Assembly: GCA_016703525.1 (NCBI GenBank)
Contig: JADJBW010000012.1
Coordinates: forward strand, 62,001-126,000
DNA length: 64,000 bases
Reading direction: 5' to 3'
Source of the DNA: Actinomycetota bacterium
GTDB lineage: Bacteria; Actinomycetota; Acidimicrobiia; Acidimicrobiales; Microtrichaceae
Numbering within the stretch: the first letter of the stretch is position 1; the number at the start of each line of letters is the position of its first letter. Positions 59,283 through 64,000 of this stretch are shown piece after piece. The notes below the pieces were generated by a model, which was not told the DNA's origin, did no database searches, and saw nothing but the letters and a program-made list of their open reading frames with translations. The position numbers and the translations under genes are program-made.

Positions 59283-59457
59283 GATATGGTCGCCTCGGGC
59301 GGCTACTTGAATCGAACTGTTCAACTGGTGCTATCCCGCTCTTCCGCCACTGGACCAGAGTAAGCGACAGAGCTGACAGTCAACGCCTGAAGTGGTGCCT
59401 GTCGTCGCAGCACGGATCGCCTGACGAAGCGCGCGCCGCTGGCGACTCGACTCTGCC

Positions 59458-59943
59458 CTACGCCGCCTTCGACCGAGGCAACCGACCGTGGACCTGCTTG
59501 TAGCCCGTACGCCAGACGCGTTGCCGAGTGTCGAGAGTGAGGTTGGCGGCGACCTTCGCCGGGCGGCGCTCGATTGGGTACGAGCGGATCCGCTCCCACA
59601 TCGCCGCAGCCACCACTGCCGCTGTCTCCTCGGGACACCAAGCGCCACAGGTGCAGAACTTCACCGTCAGGTTCTTGACCGACGGCATCATCGCCTGCAG
59701 CACGGTCCTCGCCGCGAGGTCCTCGGTGGCAGCGACGCGCACCAGTGCGAGCAGCATTGCGTCAGATCCTTTCGGGTTGCCGCGCTCGTTGATGCGCTCG
59801 ACCACCTCGGCGAGCGAGCGCATGCCAACGATGGCCGGCTCGCTCTCCGCCCATCGTCGCAAGGCAACGCGTCCGCGGGCGCTGCCTCCGATCCGCTCCC
59901 ACTCGCGATCCAGTTGGCGCAGCACGCCGGGTCCTGAGTCCAT
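59458..59943 (-). CDS. Hypothetical helical protein near the island edge
   Basis: 161 residues from ATG 59943 with GAGAGG upstream; the longer frame is unsupported. It starts MDSGPGVLRQLDREWERIGG and is mostly helical. The stretch MWERIRSYPIERRPAKVAAN, followed by LTLDTRQRVWRTGYKQ, is basic and could bind DNA or RNA, reminiscent of part of a sigma-factor-like domain, but I cannot assign a family. CTCGAWC could be a half zinc site. It lies upstream of drmD on the same strand. Confidence 0.6.
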   Translation of the reverse strand: MDSGPGVLRQLDREWERIGGSARGRVALRRWAESEPAIVGMRSLAEVVERINERGNPKGSDAMLLALVRVAATEDLAARTVLQAMMPSVKNLTVKFCTCGAWCPEETAAVVAAAMWERIRSYPIERRPAKVAANLTLDTRQRVWRTGYKQVHGRLPRSKAA

Positions 59944-60169
59944 GTCGTCGTCCTCTCGTCGTTGGTGACGAGAGCCACGATGAGTGGTCAGGATGGACGG
60001 CGATCTGAACGAAGCGGACGGCTCCCACAAGTAGTTGCCAGGGCGCCGAAGTGGTCAGGGGTGACCGAAATGGTCCCTCCGAACTCTCCACTGAACGCGA
60101 TTGAAAGATATTGAAATTCATTCAGCGTTCTGGCACCGTCACCGGGAGGCGGGGCGGCGGAGGGTCTCA

Positions 60170-60578
60170 ATGGGCGGAACGGTGGAATCGGACGGCTTGG
60201 TCATCCCTGACCAACGGGCGGCCGAGCGCGACACGACGGTGCGAGATCGTGCTCGGCCTGCTCGCCCGGAAGTGGATGATCCCGATCCTCGTGGAGCTCG
60301 CCGCTGCGCCTCGACGTCGGCAGTACCTCTTCGTCCGACTGAAGGTCTCGAGCAGCCGCCTCGATCCGACGATCCAGGAACTGATGAGGTGGGGCCTCAT
60401 CGAGCGGGCCTGGATCCCCAACGGCCGGAGCGACGGGCCGGGCATCGCGATCTCCGCGCTTGGCCGGTCGATGCTCGACCTGGTGACGACACTGGGCGAA
60501 TGGCAACACGCACACCTTTCCCTGCTCTCAGCCAACGACTCCGACTGGCGGTCGACGCATCCCGACGACGCCGTCTGA
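60170..60578 (+). CDS. HxlR-like winged-helix transcriptional regulator, probable frame break
   Basis: The start is fixed by GGAGGG at 60159-60164 five bases before ATG 60170 (MGGTVESDGLVIPDQRAAER). The recognisable domain is in another frame, so a break is likely near 60240. That domain reads CEIVLGLLARKWMIPILVEL, then a winged helix with RLDPTIQELMRWGLIERAWI. The conserved Cys near the start fits HxlR regulators that sense small oxidants or aldehydes. It may control the downstream lipoprotein and pilus-type genes. Confidence 0.6.
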
Positions 60579-60676
60579 TCATCAGCAGGTGCTCGCACCC
60601 GCTGGCGGGTGTACTGGGCCGATGGCGGCAGCGTTTCCCCGTTGAACGCACGTCCGACGAGCCGTTCGATGGCGGG

Positions 60677-61309
60677 ATGAACAACCGTCGGTCGACGCCG
60701 CGGAAGCGATGGTCAGCCCTGACCATCGGTCTGATCGTCCTGATTTCTTGCGGGTGTTCAGACGGACGTTCAGACAAACGTTCAGACGCGGGTGGTTCAA
60801 AGGGCGGCGTGAAAGCCACCACCACGTCGGCCCTGGCCGCCGAAACGACCACGAGCAGCGGGCCGTCGACGACGAGCGCCGCTACGACGTCCGCCGACCC
60901 GACCAACGAACCGGTGCTCACCGCGTACCTCGGGTTCTGGGACCTCTACATCGAGCTAGGTGGCACTCCGCCTCCGTTCGACCCGGCGAGCGTGACGGCA
61001 CGGCTTGACCAGCTGACCACCGGCGCCGAGCGAACCCAGCTGTTCGACTTCCTTCAGAAGAACGCTGCGACTGGTCTCGTGCTCCGAGGCGACATCGCTC
61101 ACTCGCCGGACGTCGTGTCGAACGACGGAACGGTGGCGGTCGTTGAGGACTGCATGGACGACCGGATCGGTGTCTACCGAGTCGCTGACAGCTCTCGAAC
61201 CGACACCGACGATCCTGCCCGCCGGCTCTACACCGTTGCCCTGCGTCAAAGCGACCGCGGCTGGAAGGTCGAAACCGTCACGACGAGGCCGGAGCCGTGC
61301 ACCGTCTGA
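60677..61309 (+). CDS. Secreted lipoprotein of unknown function
   Basis: 210 residues from ATG 60677. The N-terminus MNNRRSTPRKRWSALTIGLI leads to the lipobox-like ISCGC, followed by a Ser/Thr-rich linker and a compact domain (VLTAYLGFWDLYIELGGTP ... GWKVETVTTRPEPCTV), a pattern of small NTF2-like or lipoprotein domains of actinobacteria. The end overlaps the next start by 13 bases. Confidence 0.7.
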   Translation: MNNRRSTPRKRWSALTIGLIVLISCGCSDGRSDKRSDAGGSKGGVKATTTSALAAETTTSSGPSTTSAATTSADPTNEPVLTAYLGFWDLYIELGGTPPPFDPASVTARLDQLTTGAERTQLFDFLQKNAATGLVLRGDIAHSPDVVSNDGTVAVVEDCMDDRIGVYRVADSSRTDTDDPARRLYTVALRQSDRGWKVETVTTRPEPCTV

Positions 61310-62137
61310 TCCGCGCCCTACGGGGCGCCACCGCTGTCGGCGTTGCCGCGTGGTTCGGGCTCATTGCGCTAGCCCCACCGGCTGCAGCCGACGGTGCTGG
61401 CGGTGCCGTTACCGACGACAATGGCATCGACTACGGCGCCATCGCCGGCGACCACAACGGCGGTGGCAACCAAGCCGGCGGCAGCGGCGGCAGCGGATCC
61501 GGCCCCTCGTGCACCTACGTCTTGATGGGAGCGCCCGACGGGTTTCCCCGTCCACGACATCGACGGGCACATCGTCGAGGTTGCTACCGGCGGCGCTTGG
61601 TACGAGAAGACTTGCGACGGTGTGTTCTACGGGGCGGTGTACCTCGCCGGCCCTCCCGATGCTGTCGACCCGGCAGCAGTGGCGGCCGGGGTGCTCAAGC
61701 GCATGACCATCCCGGTCCCCGATGTCGCCTTTAGTCCATCCGGCGACCAGATCGTCAACCTCGCGAGCTGGTTTTGGATCCCCAACTGGGGTCCACTCAC
61801 CGGCACGGCGACCGTCGGCGGCATCACCGTTCGAGTCACCGCCGAACCTGCGAGCGCCCGCTGGACCTTCGGCGACGGCACCACGACAACGTGCGCCCCT
61901 GGGATCGCGTGGACACCCACCGCCGACGAACGCCGCGCCTGCACCCACGTGTGGACCCGATCGTCGGCGTCGCAACCGTCGGAGAGCTTCCGGCTGGGCG
62001 TCACCGTCAACTGGACCGCCTCGTACACGGTCACCGGCGGCGCCGGCGGTGGGGCGCTCGCACCGCTGACACGAACGGCGGCTACCACCGTCCGAGTCGC
62101 CGAAGTCCAGGCAATCAACGACCGAGCAGGAGGATGA
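61297..62137 (+). pseudogene. Secreted protein with PKD-like motif, one frame break
   Basis: The GTG at 61297 gives VHRLIRALRGATAVGVAAWF and a cleavable signal ending in AAADG, then a Gly-rich linker. The second frame continues VHDIDGHIVEVATGGAWYEK and WTFGDGTTTTCAPG to 62137. The frames join if one base is removed near 61540-61549 (extra G in a GGG). Total about 280 residues. It may be a surface protein associated with the pilus-type cluster that follows. Confidence 0.65.
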
Positions 62138-62221
62138 CCGTGACCGCCATCGCCAACCGAAGCGTGTCCCGAAACGGGACGACACCGACGACAAGGTAGG
62201 TCTGGACCACCGACAGGGACG

Positions 62222-62830
62222 TTGCCCAAGGCGGCGAGATCACCAAGATCGAGGAACACCGGCCGCGTCGCGATCGGGCTCATCGTGCTCGCACTCAGTG
62301 CGCTCGGCGCAGTCGTGCTCTTCTCGTCTGCGGCCGACCGGGTCGCCGTGATCGGCATCGATCGCGACGTCGAGGTCGGCCAGAAGCTCACCGAGGCCGA
62401 CCTCCGTGAAGTGTCCATCGCCGGCGGAGGTGGCCTTCGGAGCATCTCCGCCGATGACGCCGGATCGGTCGTCGGTCGGACGGCCACGGTCCGCCTGCTC
62501 GCCGGCTCGCTGCTCAATCCCGACCAGATTGCCGACGGACCGACCTTGCCGGAAGGCACCGTGATCGCCGGAGCGGTGTTGAAGGGTGGCCAATACCCGG
62601 TGGGGCTCGCGATCGGCGACACGGTCGACGTCATCGAGACAACGACCCCTGATGCCAGCGGCGCCGGCCAGCCGGTCGTACGAGGGACCGCAACCGTCAT
62701 CGACATCGCCGAACCAGATGACGGCCAGAGTCAGATGCTGGTATCGCTCGCTGTCCCCGCCGATTCGGCCACGGCCGTCTCGGCAGCTGGAGCCGCCGGC
62801 CGGCTCAGCCTCGTCGTAACGACGCCATGA
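62222..62830 (+). CDS. SAF-domain protein, CpaB/FlgA-like
   Basis: 202 residues from a TTG at 62222. One membrane helix (VAIGLIVLALSALGAVVLF) precedes a SAF domain (IDRDVEVGQKLTEADLREVS; LAGSLLNPDQIADG). CpaB-type proteins stabilise the secretin or periplasmic part of Tad/Flp pili. The stop overlaps the start of the next gene (ATGA). Confidence 0.75.
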   Translation: MPKAARSPRSRNTGRVAIGLIVLALSALGAVVLFSSAADRVAVIGIDRDVEVGQKLTEADLREVSIAGGGGLRSISADDAGSVVGRTATVRLLAGSLLNPDQIADGPTLPEGTVIAGAVLKGGQYPVGLAIGDTVDVIETTTPDASGAGQPVVRGTATVIDIAEPDDGQSQMLVSLAVPADSATAVSAAGAAGRLSLVVTTP

Positions 62831-63534
62831 GCGGGCTCATCTGCATCGCCGGCGGGAAGGGGTCGCCCGGAGCGACCACGTTCGCACTCGCGCTCGCACT
62901 CAGCGACCTGGAGCCCGTCACCCTCGTCGACGCCGACCCCGACGGCGGTGATCTCGCTGCATGGCTCGGCATCTCAGCGACGCCTGGTTTGGTGTCGCTC
63001 GCAGCGGCGGCGCGACACAGCTTCGCCGGTGGCGAGTTCGTGCGACACGTCCAGCACGTCCAGACCGGAATCAAGCTCCTCGGGTCGCCATCCTCGCCCG
63101 AGCAGGTCGAGGCCTCACTCACCAGCCTTGGGCGACCGTTCGCCCAGATCCTCGCTGCCGGACCCGCGATCGCCGACATCGGGCGGTGGCGTTCGGGATC
63201 ACCGGCGACGGAACTGGTCGGCGCGGCACACGCGATCGTCCTCGTCGTCCACCCGACCGTCGCCGGGGTCGCACACGCCCGATACCAGTACGAGGACCTG
63301 ACGACGCGATGCACCAACGTCGTGGTCGCGTGCCGCGGCGACCGCCCCTACAACGCAGCGGAGGTCGCTGAGGCGATCGGCTGCGCAGCCGCGTTCTCGA
63401 TTCCAACGGATCGCGTCGGTGCATCGATGCTCACCGGTTCGACCCGGGAGCGGTGGCTTCGGCGGACGCCGCTCGTTCGCTCGGCGCACGATCTGCGCCA
63501 CTCGATCAGTCCCGCCGAGGAGGTCGCGTCGTGA
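62827..63534 (+). CDS. CpaE/MinD-like P-loop ATPase
   Basis: 235 residues. The deviant Walker A CIAGGKGSPGATTFAL and the following VDADPDGGDLAAWLG mark a MinD/CpaE-type protein. It has no obvious membrane-targeting helix. In Tad systems CpaE places the pilus machine. Its stop overlaps the CpaF-like start (GTGA). Confidence 0.75.
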   Translation: MSGLICIAGGKGSPGATTFALALALSDLEPVTLVDADPDGGDLAAWLGISATPGLVSLAAAARHSFAGGEFVRHVQHVQTGIKLLGSPSSPEQVEASLTSLGRPFAQILAAGPAIADIGRWRSGSPATELVGAAHAIVLVVHPTVAGVAHARYQYEDLTTRCTNVVVACRGDRPYNAAEVAEAIGCAAAFSIPTDRVGASMLTGSTRERWLRRTPLVRSAHDLRHSISPAEEVAS

Positions 63535-64000
63535 GCATCGTTGACACGATCGACGAGACCCTCGTTCGTACGCTGCGCATCGAGATCGCCGAGGAACTCT
63601 CTGCGAAGGTGCGCACGCTGGCCGCCGAGGGCAGGCACCTCGACACGGCGGATGAAGAAATGCTCACCCGGCAGCTGATCGGCCATCGCCTCGAACGCCT
63701 GGCCTCGATGGCGATTGCCGAAGGCCGGCACGTGATGACACAGGACGAGGAGGACGAGTTGGCGCGCTCGGTGTTCGACCGCCTCTTCCATCTCGGTCGT
63801 CTCCAGCCGCTGCTCGACGACGAGTCCATCCAGAACGTCGTCGCCAACGGTCACGACCGGGTGTTCATCGAGTACGCCGGCGGACTCAAGGTCGAAGGAC
63901 CGCCCGTCGCCGACTCCGACGACGAGCTCATCGAACAGCTGCGGGAGATCGGTCGGCGCTACGGCCTGTCAGAGCGGGAGTTCAACGCGTCCCGCCCGCA
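63531..64000 (+). CDS. CpaF/TadA-like secretion ATPase, N-terminal part (runs off right edge)
   Basis: 156 residues are visible from GTG 63531 (MSIVDTIDETLVRTLRIEIA). The N-terminal region, with LFHLGRLQPLLDDESIQNVV followed by a strand VFIEYAGG, is the usual start of CpaF-type type II/IV secretion ATPases; the Walker motifs lie beyond the edge. It probably powers a Tad/Flp pilus or related machine. Confidence 0.8.
   Translation, partial: MSIVDTIDETLVRTLRIEIAEELSAKVRTLAAEGRHLDTADEEMLTRQLIGHRLERLASMAIAEGRHVMTQDEEDELARSVFDRLFHLGRLQPLLDDESIQNVVANGHDRVFIEYAGGLKVEGPPVADSDDELIEQLREIGRRYGLSEREFNASRP

Noticed and set aside
59290..59345. Minus-strand segment with GTTCGATTC flanked by GGCGG/CCGCC, resembling a tRNA or a second att site for ssrA
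   Set aside because: It is only about 50 bases between the would-be acceptor arms, too short for a tRNA, and it is inverted relative to the ssrA copy, so it cannot be the direct repeat left by integration.
1..64000. CRISPR arrays, rRNA or tRNA genes
   Set aside because: No regularly spaced repeats of 23-40 bases and no convincing cloverleaf other than the tmRNA ends were seen by reading; a covariance search could not be run.

Overview
The window is GC-rich DNA with many GTG and TTG starts, tightly overlapping operons, a Mec/CysM cysteine pair, an MT0933-type small protein and an LAxTG surface-sorting signal. Together these point to an actinobacterium. A lineage such as Acidimicrobiia is my guess and is not proven by the sequence.

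Layout. Bases 1-30.6 kb look like ordinary chromosome: the edge of an FAD oxidoreductase, a small MT0933-like protein, a HerA/FtsK-like ATPase, a complete peptide-type ABC importer, a sortase-anchored SdrD-like surface protein, an ATP-grasp gene divergent from an ssuD-amidotransferase-EamA operon, a membrane hydrolase, alkB-glpD, an ECF sigma factor with a membrane partner, a four-gene ABC-2 exporter operon, glutamate dehydrogenase, cysM-mec, smpB, a lipase-like lipoprotein and a glycosyltransferase. The tmRNA gene ssrA lies at 30.76-31.14 kb, about 2 kb downstream of smpB.

Directly after ssrA and its terminator comes a tyrosine integrase and then a defence island of at least 28 kb (31.3-59.3 kb). 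It holds a complete type I Wadjet operon (jetABCD) against plasmids and a complete class 1 DISARM operon (drmD-drmMI-drmA-drmB-drmC) against phages. Between them is a large SF2 helicase gene whose C-terminal half I cannot name; it is the best candidate here for something undescribed. Two near-identical IS1380-type elements in opposite orientation interrupt jetC and the helicase gene. Both host genes would be in frame again if the elements were removed.

From 60 to 64 kb a HxlR-like regulator, a lipoprotein, a secreted protein and the start of a Tad/Flp pilus-type gene set (CpaB-, CpaE- and CpaF-like) run on the plus strand off the edge.

An important caveat is that about 20 small indels, mostly single bases missing from G or C runs, break genes across the whole window. 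The two IS copies differ by 10 deleted bases at seven GC-rich sites. This looks more like residual sequencing error than gene decay, although one stop codon in drmA is a substitution. Broken genes are therefore described as whole genes with the break positions given.
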